From NCBI RefSeq assembly GCF_964026405.1, contig NZ_OZ032146.1:744001-808000 (forward strand): a stretch of DNA of 64,000 bases. Reading direction: 5' to 3'. Both the position numbers and the translations under genes were made by a program. Numbering within the stretch: position 1 is the first letter of the stretch; every line of letters starts with the position of its first letter. Origin of the DNA: Candidatus Tisiphia endosymbiont of Dascillus cervinus (GTDB lineage: Bacteria; Pseudomonadota; Alphaproteobacteria; Rickettsiales; Rickettsiaceae). Below, piece after piece: positions 48,949 through 63,786 of this stretch. The notes under the pieces were generated by a model, which worked only from the letters and a program-made list of their open reading frames with translations, did not search any database and had not been told where the DNA came from.

Positions 48949-49680
48949 ATGATTAAATTACAAAAAATATTATTTACAACTTATATATGTTTCTTAGTTT
49001 TTGTGAATGCTCAGGCAGATGAGATTACAGCTGATCAAAGATTTTTTTATATTGGTACTGAAGCTGGTATAGTAGAACCAGTAGTGAAAAAGTTCCGTCA
49101 TAGTTCAGGTAGTGGTTTTACTTTAAAAAGGTCTAAGATGTATAGCGGTAAGATTGGTTACAACTTCTATCCGCAAATGGCAATTGAGCTTTCGGTAACA
49201 CACCAACCAAAATACCGACTACATTATGTTTTACCACAAAAAGAACTAGCTCCCTCTCTAATTATACCACAAACTCCAGGGATCACTAAGGTAATTTCCA
49301 ATATATATATGATTAATTTAGTATATGATCTCGATAAAGTGCAGGAAATAACTCCTTTTGTTATATTAGGTGCTGGGGTGGCACGGGTAAAAGTTAACTC
49401 TGCTTCTTCTCGTTGGGATTTAATGAATGTAGAGTATTTTAGAATTAAAACAACTCGTAGTAATTGTTTTGCTTGGCAAGTGGGTCTTGGATTTTCTAAG
49501 GAGTTATCTAGCAATTTTAGCATTGATGCAGCAGTAAAATTACAAGCTGCTCATTCAATAAAGATTAACTATGCTACTTTGGATATGAAAACCCAGCAAT
49601 TTATACCAGCCACTCCTATTAAAAAGACCATAGGGGTTGGAGAATTTGGTATAGGGTTTACTTATAAGTTACCAATTTAA
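48949..49680 (+). CDS. Outer-membrane beta-barrel protein
   Basis: A 243-residue exported protein. The signal peptide (residues 1-23, cleavage near AQA) is followed by alternating beta segments such as FFYIGTEAGIVEP, SGKIGYNFYPQMAIELSV and TPFVILGAGVARVKV, and the C-terminal strand EFGIGFTYKLPI typical of BamA substrates. The layout resembles small rickettsial eight-strand barrels of the OmpX/Adr or OmpW type. A role in adhesion or solute passage is inference. It is intact despite the wrecked genes upstream. Confidence 0.8.
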   Translation: MIKLQKILFTTYICFLVFVNAQADEITADQRFFYIGTEAGIVEPVVKKFRHSSGSGFTLKRSKMYSGKIGYNFYPQMAIELSVTHQPKYRLHYVLPQKELAPSLIIPQTPGITKVISNIYMINLVYDLDKVQEITPFVILGAGVARVKVNSASSRWDLMNVEYFRIKTTRSNCFAWQVGLGFSKELSSNFSIDAAVKLQAAHSIKINYATLDMKTQQFIPATPIKKTIGVGEFGIGFTYKLPI

Positions 49681-49722
49681 TGCAAGAAGACTATTAGTGT
49701 ATTGAATTTTTTAGTGTATACT

Positions 49723-49975
49723 AACCTGAATTCGATGTAACAAGTTACATCGAATTCAGTGTTATATATAGAAACAATCAGGTTTGAAACGGCTGCCCAC
49801 CTGATCGTTAAAATATAACACTCCATTCAATATGTGATTTTAATAATTAAAATCACATATTGAATGATGAAAAAAGTTAAAATGCACTCGTAGAACCGCT
49901 TCAAGAGTACATTTTTCCTTATAACAAAGCAAGTATCGATATAAGAATTAATAATTCTTATATCGATACTTGAGG
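49723..49975. repeat. Compound palindromic element upstream of the methyltransferase gene
   Basis: The unit AACCTGAATTCGATGTAACA and inverse (49723-49757), then AGAAACAATCAGGT, a section of about 106 bases absent from the copy at 40757-40905, then GTAGAACCGCTTCAA and the GATATAAGAATT palindrome (49932-49970). The extra section contains its own palindrome around GATTTTAATAATTAAAATC. No gene in 49681-50052. Confidence 0.75.
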
Positions 49976-50052
49976 TTATACTAGTAAAAATTTAAAGAAT
50001 TGACAACAAAATACGGTGTTATCCTTGTTTTGTTTTACGTTATGGAGAATAT

Positions 50053-51642
50053 ATGACCACTAATTTAGAACTCACCTCAGCACCTCATAATACATACGAT
50101 GAAGTGCCTTACGAAAGTTATCCGTACGCCTTAACCAATCCATATCACCTACGGACGCTTGCTGTTTTATTTGGGATGAAACCAATAGCAATTGAAACTG
50201 CACGAGTTCTAGAGCTAGGATGTGCTGCAGGCGGGAATTTAATACCTCATGCTGTTAACTATCCTAAAGCACATTTTGTTGGAGTTGATCTATCTAAAGT
50301 GCAAATAGATGAGGCTAATAAACATAAAGAAGGATTAGCTCTTAAAAATATAGAATTCCGACATTGTTCTATTACAGATATTGATGAATCATTTGGTAAA
50401 TTTGATTACATAATTACTCATGGAGTAATCTCTTGGGTACCAAAATTTGTTCAGGATAAGATTTTTGAAGTAAGTAGTAAAAATTTATCAGAGAATGGAA
50501 TCGCGTATATTAGTTATAATACACTACCTGGTTGGAATATGGTTCGTACCATAAGAGATATGATGCTTTATCACTCAAATACATTTAATAACATTCAAGA
50601 TAAAATTGCTCAATCTAGATTGTTACTTGAATTTGTTAAGGATAGCTTGGAAACTTCCGACTCTCCTTATGCTCAAGTGTTAAAATCTGAAGCCAGTTTG
50701 CTTGCCAAACAAAATGACCATTATTTGCGTCATGACCATCTAGAAGAAGATAATGTACAATATTATTTTCATGAATTTATGGATGAGGCTAAAAAAAATA
50801 ATCTACAATATCTGTCTGATTGTAGTATAGCTAGCATGTATTTAGGAAATATGCCGGCAAAAGTGGTGGAAAAATTACAAGCGATAAATGATATTGTTAG
50901 AACCGAACAATATATGAATTTCATTACCAATCGTCGATTTAGATCAACCTTACTTTGCCATAATAGTGTTAAATTAAATAGATCTATCAATAATGAGGAT
51001 ATTAATAAATTTAATATGACATTTAATATAGTACCAGAAAAGCCTCTTGTTGATATAGATCTTAATTCACTTGAAACAGAGAAGTTTTTTTATAATGGTA
51101 ATAAGGATAGTAGTTTATCAACATCTTCTCCTTATATGAAAGCAATACTCTATACTTTCTCTGAGAATATCAATAACCCAATGAGTTTTGATAAAATTGC
51201 CGTGAGTAGCAATAAAAAATTACATGGAACAAAATTGAATGAAATAAAGGCTGAGTTCTTAGCTAATGCCATGAAATTAGTATTGCAAGGATATATTAAT
51301 ATAACGTTACAGGTAACTCGAAAAGAAGTAGATCTTAATAAACCTAAAGCATCAAAGCTGATCGCATATCAGGTAGCTCATACACCCAATATGTGGGTAA
51401 CAAACCAAAGACATGAGGTGGTAGCTATTAACCTTTTTGAAAAATTTGCTCTGCAATATATGGACGGTAAGCATGATAATAAGCAAATAATTGAATCTGT
51501 CATGCAGCATGTTAATTCTGGTGAGATGACATTAAGCCGTGACGGTAAAAAAATAGATAATATTGATGAAGTCCGTAAAGAATTAGAAACATTCTTGCAA
51601 CCTACACTAACTAGATTCGTGACTAATGCTCTGCTGATTTAA
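50053..51642 (+). CDS. SAM-dependent methyltransferase, rickettsial protein-lysine methyltransferase type
   Basis: A 529-residue protein with an N-terminal class I SAM domain, motif I VLELGCAAGGNL (about residues 51-62), HFVGVDLS and a motif near FDYIITHGVISWV. A methyltransferase regulatory domain and a helical C-terminal region follow. This is the architecture of the Rickettsia enzymes PKMT1/PKMT2, which methylate lysines of OmpB; the substrate here is inferred. The ribosome site GGAGA lies 8 bases before ATG 50053. The second half is closely related to the partial gene at 1-1085, so the genome has at least two paralogues about 50 kb apart. Confidence 0.82.
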   Translation: MTTNLELTSAPHNTYDEVPYESYPYALTNPYHLRTLAVLFGMKPIAIETARVLELGCAAGGNLIPHAVNYPKAHFVGVDLSKVQIDEANKHKEGLALKNIEFRHCSITDIDESFGKFDYIITHGVISWVPKFVQDKIFEVSSKNLSENGIAYISYNTLPGWNMVRTIRDMMLYHSNTFNNIQDKIAQSRLLLEFVKDSLETSDSPYAQVLKSEASLLAKQNDHYLRHDHLEEDNVQYYFHEFMDEAKKNNLQYLSDCSIASMYLGNMPAKVVEKLQAINDIVRTEQYMNFITNRRFRSTLLCHNSVKLNRSINNEDINKFNMTFNIVPEKPLVDIDLNSLETEKFFYNGNKDSSLSTSSPYMKAILYTFSENINNPMSFDKIAVSSNKKLHGTKLNEIKAEFLANAMKLVLQGYINITLQVTRKEVDLNKPKASKLIAYQVAHTPNMWVTNQRHEVVAINLFEKFALQYMDGKHDNKQIIESVMQHVNSGEMTLSRDGKKIDNIDEVRKELETFLQPTLTRFVTNALLI

Positions 51643-51660
51643 AGATAAGATATACTCAAG

Positions 51661-52092
51661 GAAAAATGCATTCTTAAAGCGGCTAACGCGAATGCATTTT
51701 AAACCTTTCTAAAGCTAAAAACATGATTTTAAAAGATTAAAATCATGTTTTTAGCAAAATATTAATTTAACAATCAGATGCAGAGTCGTCTCAAATCTGA
51801 TTGTTTCGATATGACAAGCTTCATGGATTGCCACGCTTACGTACGTTCGCTTGCTAATAGACATATACGTCTATTAGCAAGGAGACCGTAGGCAATCTAT
51901 AATTTCACCGAATTTGGGATAAGAATTTGTCAATTCTTATCCCAAATTCGCGTAAATCATAGCAACATCCTCAAATGATTTGGAAAATTGGATTTGAAAA
52001 TGAGAAGTGGGCATGCTAGGCGACATAAGGTACATGAACACGCGAATCCTTGATATTTTCAAAAAACAATTCTTCCAAGCAGAAGAGTACAC
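51661..52092. repeat. Several palindromic elements between the methyltransferase gene and rpoC
   Basis: AAATGCATTC/GAATGCATTT arms (51664-51700), a CATGATTTTAAAAGATTAAAATCATG palindrome in parts (51722-51750), a GCTAATAGACATATACGTCTATTAGC hairpin (about 51849-51876), a GGGATAAGAATT palindrome (51909-51951), and a MITE-like unit with TTGGATTTGAAAATGAG (51971-52092). The gap 51643-52109 has no gene. Confidence 0.7.
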
Positions 52093-52109
52093 TCCCTATT
52101 AAAGAGAAT

Positions 52110-56267
<4,158 letters not shown>

Positions 56268-56338
56268 TTAAAAAATTTTTCAGATATAGTTTAGTAAAAA
56301 GCCTCTTGGACCTTCTGTAGCAATTGCAAAAAATATCT

Positions 56339-59300
56339 TTAATCTGTGGTAGTATCCTCAAGCTTTACATTTAAGCACAAAGACCTGAACTCTTTGATCA
56401 TCACGTTAAACGACTCAGGAATACCCGATTCAAAATTGTTATCACCTCGAACAATAGATTCATAAATTTTAATTCTACCAACCACATCGTCCGATTTTAC
56501 AGTTAACATTTCTTGTAACGTATAAGCAGCACCATAAGCCTGCAGTGCCCAACACTCCATCTCACCGAATCTTTGACCTCCAAAATGCGACTTACCACCT
56601 AATGGTTGCTGAGTTACCAAACTATAAGGACCGATAGAACGAGCATGGATTTTATCATCGGCCAAATGATGTAATTTTAGGAAATATTTATAGCCAACTG
56701 TAACGGCACGATCAAAATACTCTCCTGTTCTACCATCAATCAACCTAATTTGACCTGATGGGTCTTGATCTGCAAGGACTAGCATTTCTTTTACATTCTC
56801 AACCTTTGCACCGTCAAAAACTGGGGTTGAAAAATATACCCCCTTATCGATATTATTACAAAACTCAATAATCTCTTGATTGGACATTTTCTTTATATTT
56901 TTTGTCGTTGAGTTATGCCCATATACCTCGGAAATAAAAGATTTAAGCTCTTCTACATCAATTTTTTTGTTATGAACTTGATCCAACATAGAAGATATTT
57001 TTTTACCAAGATTTACTGCCGCCCAACCAAGATGAGTCTCTAAAATCTGCCCAACATTCATACGTGAAGGTAAGCCAAGTGGGTTAAGAACGATATCAAC
57101 TACTGTACCATCTTCTAAAAATGGCATATCTTCTTCTGGCATAATACGAGAGATAACACCCTTATTCCCGTGTCTTCCGGCCATTTTATCTCCAGGTTGT
57201 AACTTATGTTTAGTAGCAATGAATACTTTTACAACTTTAAGAGCCCCTTGTGGTAAGTCATCACCACTTTGTAATTTCTCTACTTTGCTAGTAAAACGCT
57301 TATTAAGCTTGTCTTGCTTTTCATCATAATGACGTTTAATTTGCTCAATTTCATTCATTACATTAGCATCTTCAACAATCAGTTGCCAAAATTGTCCTTT
57401 TGATAATGACTTAAGGGTTTGATCACTAATCAATTGACCGGATTTTACGGATTTAGGACCACTAACAATTATTTGTCCTGTTAAAATCTTTTCTAAACGC
57501 ATAAAAACAAAATGCTCTATGATTCGAAGTTCATCATCCCTATCTTTTGATAATTTTTCAATTTGTTGCTTTTCAATAGCTATAGCACGCTCATCTTTTT
57601 CTATTCCCCTACGAGAAAACACTCGTACTTCTACCACTGTACCAGTGATCCCAGTAGGAACACGTAAAGATGAATCCCGAACATCTGAAGCTTTTTCTCC
57701 AAAAATAGCTCTGAGTAATTTCTCTTCTGGAGTCATAGGTGACTCACTTTTAGGGGTAACCTTACCCACCAAGATATCGCCTGGTTTTATTTCTGCACCA
57801 ACATATACTATACCTACTTCGTCAAGATGGCGTAAACTTTCATCACTAACATTTGGAATATCGCGAGTAATTTCTTCGGGACCAAGTCTTGTATCTCTAG
57901 CAATTATTTCAAATTCTTCAATATGAATTGAGGTATAAATATCATCTTTTACAATACGTTCTGATATTAAAATCGAATCTTCAAAATTATAACCATTCCA
58001 TGGTAAAAAAGCTACCAGCACATTTCTACCAAGAGCTATTTCACCATTATCTGTACTTGGTCCATCAGCAATTACTTCACCTTTTTTTACATAATCACCA
58101 ACGTTAATCAACGGCTTTTGATTAATACAAGTATTATGGTTAGATCTTTGAAATTTTAATAAATTATAAATGTCCACACTAGGTGATCCATCTGTTTTCT
58201 GCTCCTTAGTCCTTACAACTATTCTAGTTGAATCAACTTGCTCTACTATTCCATCATGCAAGGCTACAACTGAAACCCCAGAATCTTGTGCAACAATTCC
58301 TTCAATACCAGTACCAACTAAAGGAGCATCACTTCTAATAAGCGGGACAGCCTGACGTTGCATGTTTGACCCCATCAAGGCTCTATTAGCATCGTCATTT
58401 TCTAAAAATGGAATAAGTGATGCAGCAACGGAAACAACCTGCATCGGGGTAACGTCAATGTAATCTACTTCTAGAGGGGTAACCATAACAAAATTACCAC
58501 CTTCCGTTCGACAGTTAATTAATTCTTCTTGTAACAAACCTTTTTGATCGACAACTGCATTAGCTTGAGCAATTTTATATTTTCCTTCTTCAATAGCTGA
58601 CAAGTAAACAACTTCGTCAGTTACATGACAATCCACGACTTTTCGATAAGGTGTTTCAATGAAGCCATGCTTATTAACTCTAGCATAAGTAGCCATGGAA
58701 TTAATCAAACCTATGTTCTGTCCTTCTGGTGTTTCAATTGGACAAATCCTCCCGTAATGAGTAGGGTGGACGTCCCTCACTTCAAACCCTGCTCTCTCCC
58801 TGTTAATTCCACCAGGTCCTAAAGCTGATAATCTTCTTTTATGAGTTATTTCTGATAATGGATTAGTTTGATCCATAAATTGAGAAAGTTGTGAAGTACT
58901 AAAAAATTCTTTTACTACAGAAACCAAAACTTTTGAATTTACTAAATCATGAGGCATAACGGCATCAAGATCAACCACCGACATTCTTTCAAGTACTGAT
59001 TTCTCTATACGAACAAGACCAATTCTGAACTGATTCTCAATTAGTTCACCAACTGACCTAACTCTTCTGTTACCAAGGTGATCAATATCATCTATCGAAC
59101 CTTTACCATCTTTTAGCTCTACTAAAACTTTAAGAATATTTTTAATATCTTCAATAGTTAAAATAGCTGTAGATTCTGGTATATTAAGTTCCAATCTTGC
59201 ATTCATTTTAATACGACCAACTTCTGAAAGATCATATCTTTCATGGTCAAAGAACAAGTTGTTAAATAATGTTTTAGCAGCTTCAATATTAGCTGGTTCT

Positions 59301-60445
59301 CCTGGTCTTAATACCCTAAATATGTCTATCAATGCTGATTCATAATTTTGATTTTTATCAGCAAATAAGGTATTCCTTATGTAAGGACTTGATTGTGGAT
59401 TTATAGCAAGTACATCGACAGACGGAATTTCAAGAGTCATAATAGAGTCCAGCATATCCATTGTGATCATTTCACCAATTTCGGCTAGTACCTCACCATT
59501 ATCCGGATTAACAAGATCTTGTGCTAAATATTTGCCTACTAAATATTCACGTTCTACCAAAATATTTTTCACTCCATCTTTAGCAAATTTTTTAGCCAAA
59601 CGAGGAGTAATCTTCTGACCAAATGCAAGTATCACATTGCCGGTATCCGCATCCACTAAGTCATTAACTAGCCTATGAGCAGTTATAGACTCAGGTATAA
59701 ACTTTGTTGCCCAGCTTGCATTTTTGGTAAAACATGTTACCGTATCATAATAGAATTTTATAATTTCATTGGTAGACATTCCAATGGCTCTAAGAAGAGT
59801 AGTAGCATAAAGCTTTCTTTTCCTATCTATTCTAAAGTAAACAATATCTTTAGCATCAAATTCAAAATCTAGCCATGATCCTCTATAAGGTATAACTCTA
59901 GCAGAATATAGAAACTTCCCTGAAGAATGAATTTTCCCATCATCATGATAGAAAAATACGCCAGGTGACCTATGCATCTGTGATACCACCACTCTTTCTG
60001 TACCATTAATAATAAAAGTACCATTCTTTGTCATTAGGGGAATATCCCCCATATAAACTTCTTGTTCTTTAATACCTTTGATTTCTCTTGCTCCAGTGTC
60101 TTCATCAATATCCCAAATACTTAATCGCAATGTGACTTTAAGAGGAGCAGCATAACTAAGACCTCTTTGAGTACACTCTTCGACATCATATTTAGGATTA
60201 TCAAATTCATATTTAGCAAATTCTAAATATGCAATATTAGAGGGGTCGTGAATCGGAAAAATTGAACTTAATACTGATTGTAATCCTCTGTTTTCTCGCT
60301 CAGAATCTTTAACTCCTAATTGTAAAAAACCTTTTTCATAAGAATTTTTCTGAACCTCTATCAAATTTGGTATAGACGCTACCAAATTTATGTGACCAAA
60401 ATTTTTTCTTACGCGTTTGCCAATTGATAAGGATTGCGTTGTCAT
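56339..60445 (-). CDS. rpoB: RNA polymerase beta subunit
   Basis: The 1368-residue second-largest subunit of RNA polymerase. The rifampicin region (about residues 518-547) reads [20 protein letters not shown] and then [11 protein letters not shown]. The residues equivalent to E. coli D516, H526 and S531 are wild type, which suggests rifampicin sensitivity. [17 protein letters not shown] and the C-terminal [19 protein letters not shown] are present. A GGGAG site precedes ATG 60445. It is separated from rplL by 1.7 kb, unusually far. Confidence 0.97.
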   Translation of the reverse strand: MTTQSLSIGKRVRKNFGHINLVASIPNLIEVQKNSYEKGFLQLGVKDSERENRGLQSVLSSIFPIHDPSNIAYLEFAKYEFDNPKYDVEECTQRGLSYAAPLKVTLRLSIWDIDEDTGAREIKGIKEQEVYMGDIPLMTKNGTFIINGTERVVVSQMHRSPGVFFYHDDGKIHSSGKFLYSARVIPYRGSWLDFEFDAKDIVYFRIDRKRKLYATTLLRAIGMSTNEIIKFYYDTVTCFTKNASWATKFIPESITAHRLVNDLVDADTGNVILAFGQKITPRLAKKFAKDGVKNILVEREYLVGKYLAQDLVNPDNGEVLAEIGEMITMDMLDSIMTLEIPSVDVLAINPQSSPYIRNTLFADKNQNYESALIDIFRVLRPGEPANIEAAKTLFNNLFFDHERYDLSEVGRIKMNARLELNIPESTAILTIEDIKNILKVLVELKDGKGSIDDIDHLGNRRVRSVGELIENQFRIGLVRIEKSVLERMSVVDLDAVMPHDLVNSKVLVSVVKEFFSTSQLSQFMDQTNPLSEITHKRRLSALGPGGINRERAGFEVRDVHPTHYGRICPIETPEGQNIGLINSMATYARVNKHGFIETPYRKVVDCHVTDEVVYLSAIEEGKYKIAQANAVVDQKGLLQEELINCRTEGGNFVMVTPLEVDYIDVTPMQVVSVAASLIPFLENDDANRALMGSNMQRQAVPLIRSDAPLVGTGIEGIVAQDSGVSVVALHDGIVEQVDSTRIVVRTKEQKTDGSPSVDIYNLLKFQRSNHNTCINQKPLINVGDYVKKGEVIADGPSTDNGEIALGRNVLVAFLPWNGYNFEDSILISERIVKDDIYTSIHIEEFEIIARDTRLGPEEITRDIPNVSDESLRHLDEVGIVYVGAEIKPGDILVGKVTPKSESPMTPEEKLLRAIFGEKASDVRDSSLRVPTGITGTVVEVRVFSRRGIEKDERAIAIEKQQIEKLSKDRDDELRIIEHFVFMRLEKILTGQIIVSGPKSVKSGQLISDQTLKSLSKGQFWQLIVEDANVMNEIEQIKRHYDEKQDKLNKRFTSKVEKLQSGDDLPQGALKVVKVFIATKHKLQPGDKMAGRHGNKGVISRIMPEEDMPFLEDGTVVDIVLNPLGLPSRMNVGQILETHLGWAAVNLGKKISSMLDQVHNKKIDVEELKSFISEVYGHNSTTKNIKKMSNQEIIEFCNNIDKGVYFSTPVFDGAKVENVKEMLVLADQDPSGQIRLIDGRTGEYFDRAVTVGYKYFLKLHHLADDKIHARSIGPYSLVTQQPLGGKSHFGGQRFGEMECWALQAYGAAYTLQEMLTVKSDDVVGRIKIYESIVRGDNNFESGIPESFNVMIKEFRSLCLNVKLEDTTTD

Positions 60446-61504
60446 ATAATCTCCCGATTAATGCTTTTAATAATTTTTTATTTTGAAACCAAGTAAAAAT
60501 CTACTTCAAACTTGGAATCTCACATATTACAATAGTCTCAATGTCCCCCTACGAAAGTAGCAAGGTCTAGAAGGCTACTTTTTTAGATTCCACTACCTAC
60601 GCTGAGATAATATAGAGTTTGCTTATCCGTGTATCATAGCTCGGATAACATCAACCCTAATAAAGATAACATTAAATTTGCTACTAACTTGTTACATCAA
60701 ATTCAGATTATTTAATTCAAAATTAAACTTTAATTACCAATTTCTTTACCTTAACATAAACTAAATTGTTATACTCGAATGATCTGAAGAATGGGGACAA
60801 CAAACAAAGGGTGAGCAAACGCAACGTAGTAAACCGTTGTTCGTACGCGAAATCCCCGCAAGTATTTGCGAAAACAATTCTTCAAAGCAGAAGAGTATAC
60901 CTTAAATTTCTTTTTTAGTATTCTATATAAACTCCAAATAAAGATAAAAATCTAAAAAAACTCGATTTAAAAATATTACTTGAATGATTTAAAGAATTAG
61001 AGCATAAAACAAGAGGGGAGCATAGCATATGTACATTAGGAATAAAAACATGCGAATACTCTGTAATTTTGCGAAACCAATTCGTTAAATTATTCAAATA
61101 TAATAGGAGTGTACTTAAATGATTTGAAGAATGGGGACAATAAACAAGGGCTAAGCGAACTAGGCGTACATCTAGTACGTAAATACACAAATACCCGAAA
61201 TTTTGCCACACCAATTCTTTAAAGTAGAAAAATATACTAAAATGTACAAATCTGTTTCTTATCTTCATCTGATTCAGAATTTTGGATAAATAAATACAAA
61301 GACCTATTAAAGCAAAAGAACTTTGTCTTATAAGTTTTTGTACAAAATGTAATAGTTTATACGGGTATGATAACATATTTAGCAACATAACTCGTAAACC
61401 AAATAGAATATCACACAACAAGTTCATTTCCATTATTAACAATACAAACCTAGATTTAGTCCCAAAATGTTTCTACCAATCTATGTATATTCTAAATCTT
61501 GCGG

Positions 61505-61631
61505 TATACTCGAATGTGACTCCAAATTGGATTTGAAAATGAGGGGCGAGTCAATGGAGCGTACATAAGGTACGTGAGTACAAGAGTCCCTGATATTTTC
61601 AAAAAATAATTCGGAGTCACATTCAAGTATA
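61505..61631 (+). repeat. 127-bp MITE-like element
   Basis: Ends TATACTCGAATGTGACTCC and GGAGTCACATTCAAGTATA are inverted copies, with the interior GGGGCGAGTCAATGGAGCGT. Its near copy in inverse orientation is 61711-61836. Confidence 0.75.
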
Positions 61632-61710
61632 CATATATTTATTATTGTTTTGCTTTATAAAGAAAGGCTATCACAAAACTACTACATGGGTATAACTTAA
61701 GCAGCCTAAG

Positions 61711-61836
61711 TATACTCTTCTGCTTTGAAAAATTGTTTTTTAAAATATCAGGGACTCGTGTACTCACGTACCTTATGTACGCTCCATTGACTCGCCCCTC
61801 ATTTTCAAATCCAATTCTCCAAATCATTCGAGTATA
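61711..61836 (-). repeat. 126-bp MITE-like element, inverse copy
   Basis: Begins TATACTCTTCTGC and ends ATCATTCGAGTATA; the interior ACGCTCCATTGACTCGCCCC is the complement of the element at 61505. It is also related to 40614-40713 and 51971-52092. Confidence 0.75.
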
Positions 61837-62143
61837 TCATCCCTGTGACGGTTAATGTCATTCCTGCCTACACGGGAATGACATCTTTTTTGTTAAAATA
61901 CTGCTCAACAATAACAACCCTGTGCTTAAGTTAATACCCATAAATGGGGATTCTCATACTTACAAATGTACGCTTAATCTTTTACCCCTTTGTCCCTATT
62001 CTTTAATCACTATACTCTATAATTAACTTAGAAAGTTATCCTAACAACCTTCACAGAGCCTAATTAATATGAGCTTACACAAACAAGTTTTTAATACACC
62101 CCCAAAATAAACTCTAGGTTTTCCCGCCCGATGGTATACTCAA

Positions 62144-62512
62144 TTACTTTAATTCAATTTTTGCTCCAGCTGCTTCTAATTTTGCTTTAAAACTTTCAGC
62201 ATCTTCTTTATTTACACCGGATTTAATAGTTTTTGGGGCAGCATCTACTAACTCTTTAGCCTCTTTTAAGCCAAGACCAGTAAGTTCTCTAGTTACCTTA
62301 ATTACTTCTATTTTTTTATCACCACTACTGACTAAAACAACTTCAAACGCTGTCTTTTCAGCTACTGCTTCTGATGCTACAGGACCCGCCACCTGTGCTA
62401 CAGGAGCTGCAGCTGTTACACCCCATTTTTCTTCTAGCATTTTTGCAAGCTCTGCTGCTTGAATTACTGTAAGTGTTGACAATTGATCTACAATTTTTAC
62501 TAGGTCTGTCAT
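62144..62512 (-). CDS. rplL: 50S ribosomal protein L7/L12
   Basis: A 122-residue stalk protein that recruits translation factors to the ribosome. The N-terminal dimerisation domain ([20 protein letters not shown]) is followed by an Ala/Val/Pro-rich hinge (about residues 35-52) and the C-terminal domain with [20 protein letters not shown] and VKEDAES-type helices. A GGAAG site precedes ATG 62512. It lies 32 bases after rplJ, as in the usual cluster. Confidence 0.96.
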   Translation of the reverse strand: MTDLVKIVDQLSTLTVIQAAELAKMLEEKWGVTAAAPVAQVAGPVASEAVAEKTAFEVVLVSSGDKKIEVIKVTRELTGLGLKEAKELVDAAPKTIKSGVNKEDAESFKAKLEAAGAKIELK

Positions 62513-62544
62513 AATTTTCTTCCTTTTAAAACTTTTTTATTAAA

Positions 62545-63054
62545 TTATTCTTTATTTGCATAAGCTTGAAAAACTCTAGCAAGCTTGGCTGCAGGAGCTT
62601 GCACCACACCAGCAATTTTAGTTGCAGGAGCTTGTACCACACCAATAATTTTGCCTCTAAGCTCATTTAATGAAGGCAATTTTGCAAGTTGCTGTACAAA
62701 ATTCGCATCTAATACTTGATTATTTACTAAACCACCAACTATTTTCAAACATTCATTAGTTTTAGCAAATTCTACAACAACTTTCGCAGCTTCAACAGGG
62801 TCTTCAGAATATGCAAAGGCTGTCGGACCAACAAGCAAATGTACAATATCACCAATACCAGCCTTATTTGCTGCTATTTTTGACAAAGTATTTTTAACTA
62901 CTTTGAACCCCGCATTTTTTGCTTTAAGAGACCTACGTAGTAGAGTTACTTGACTAACAGTAAGCCCATGATAATGAGTAATTATCACGGAATTTGACCG
63001 TTTATACACCTCTTCAAGTTCTACGACAAATTCATGTTTCTTTGATCTTAACAC
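62545..63054 (-). CDS. rplJ: 50S ribosomal protein L10
   Basis: A 169-residue stalk base protein that anchors L7/L12 dimers. The start GTG 63054 has an AAGGAG site 7 bases upstream. The family stretch [19 protein letters not shown] and the later [13 protein letters not shown] are visible. The C-terminus carries a near-duplicated [11 protein letters not shown] / [11 protein letters not shown] segment before the L12-binding helix end. Confidence 0.95.
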   Translation of the reverse strand: MLRSKKHEFVVELEEVYKRSNSVIITHYHGLTVSQVTLLRRSLKAKNAGFKVVKNTLSKIAANKAGIGDIVHLLVGPTAFAYSEDPVEAAKVVVEFAKTNECLKIVGGLVNNQVLDANFVQQLAKLPSLNELRGKIIGVVQAPATKIAGVVQAPAAKLARVFQAYANKE

Positions 63055-63075
63055 CTTAACTCTCCTTGTCGTATT

Positions 63076-63783
63076 TTACGATATACTTGCTAAATCTATT
63101 TTTACTGATGGACTCATAGTAGAAGATAGATATATTGCTTTTAAATAATTTCCTTTAGCACCAGAAGGCTTTGCTTTAACTACAGCAGATATTAAAGTTG
63201 ATGCATTATCTAGCAAATCTTGTTTGGAAAATGATAATTTACCAATTCCAGCATGAATAATACCTGCCTTTTCAACCCTATACTCTACTTGACCACTTTT
63301 GGCATTTTTAATTGCCGTTACGATATCGGTAGTTACAGTCCCCAGTTTTGGATTTGGCATTAAGCCCTTTGGTCCCAAAATTCTTGCCACTGCACCTATT
63401 GCTGGCATCATATTTGGTGTTGCAATACAAACGTCAAAATTAATTTTTCCTGCTTTAATATCATCGATAATTTCTGTAGAACCAGCAATATCTGCTCCAG
63501 CTTCTTTAGCTTCTTCTATCTTTTCATCCTTACAAATCACTGCAACTCTACTAACTTTACCCGTACCAGCTGGTAATGCGACAACACCACGCACCATTTG
63601 ATCCGAGTGCTTAGGATCTACCCCTAATTTCATCACCATTTCCAAAGTAGAGTCAAATTTAGTATAAGACACAGACTTGAGTAGCTCTATTCCTTCTGCT
63701 AAAGTGCGATTGCCAACTAGAGCTACTTTTTTTCTTGCTTCTCTAATCTTTTTGCCACCAACTAATTTTTTATCAACTAACAT
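63076..63783 (-). CDS. rplA: 50S ribosomal protein L1
   Basis: The 235-residue L1 stalk protein, which also acts as translational repressor of its own operon in many bacteria. It has [32 protein letters not shown] and [10 protein letters not shown], all family signatures. ATG 63783 follows the rplK stop by 3 bases, with GGAGA at the end of rplK as its ribosome site, so the two are translationally coupled. Confidence 0.96.
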   Translation of the reverse strand: MLVDKKLVGGKKIREARKKVALVGNRTLAEGIELLKSVSYTKFDSTLEMVMKLGVDPKHSDQMVRGVVALPAGTGKVSRVAVICKDEKIEEAKEAGADIAGSTEIIDDIKAGKINFDVCIATPNMMPAIGAVARILGPKGLMPNPKLGTVTTDIVTAIKNAKSGQVEYRVEKAGIIHAGIGKLSFSKQDLLDNASTLISAVVKAKPSGAKGNYLKAIYLSSTMSPSVKIDLASIS

Positions 63784-63786
63784 ACA

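Larger units (their letters stand above)
60446..62143. repeat. 1.7-kb rplL-rpoB spacer filled with MITE-like repeats
   Basis: At least four elements of about 125-130 bp with TATACT...AGTATA type ends lie here: 60770-60899, 61110-61238, 61505-61631 and 61711-61836. Degraded pieces are near 60980-61090, and GTCATTCC-type units are at 60530-60612 and 61841-61882. Elements 61505 and 61711 are opposite-orientation copies 79 bp apart. Open frames in this stretch are made of repeat sequence and I do not support any as genes. Confidence 0.8.

Noticed and set aside
60915-61442. 175-codon open frame on the minus strand between rplL and rpoB
   Set aside because: It runs through several repeat elements, has no ribosome site and no family-like motif; it is best explained as AT-rich repeat sequence.
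60770-61836. CRISPR-like array in the rplL-rpoB gap
   Set aside because: The repeats are palindromic, over 100 bp long, differ in orientation and spacing, and no cas genes are present.
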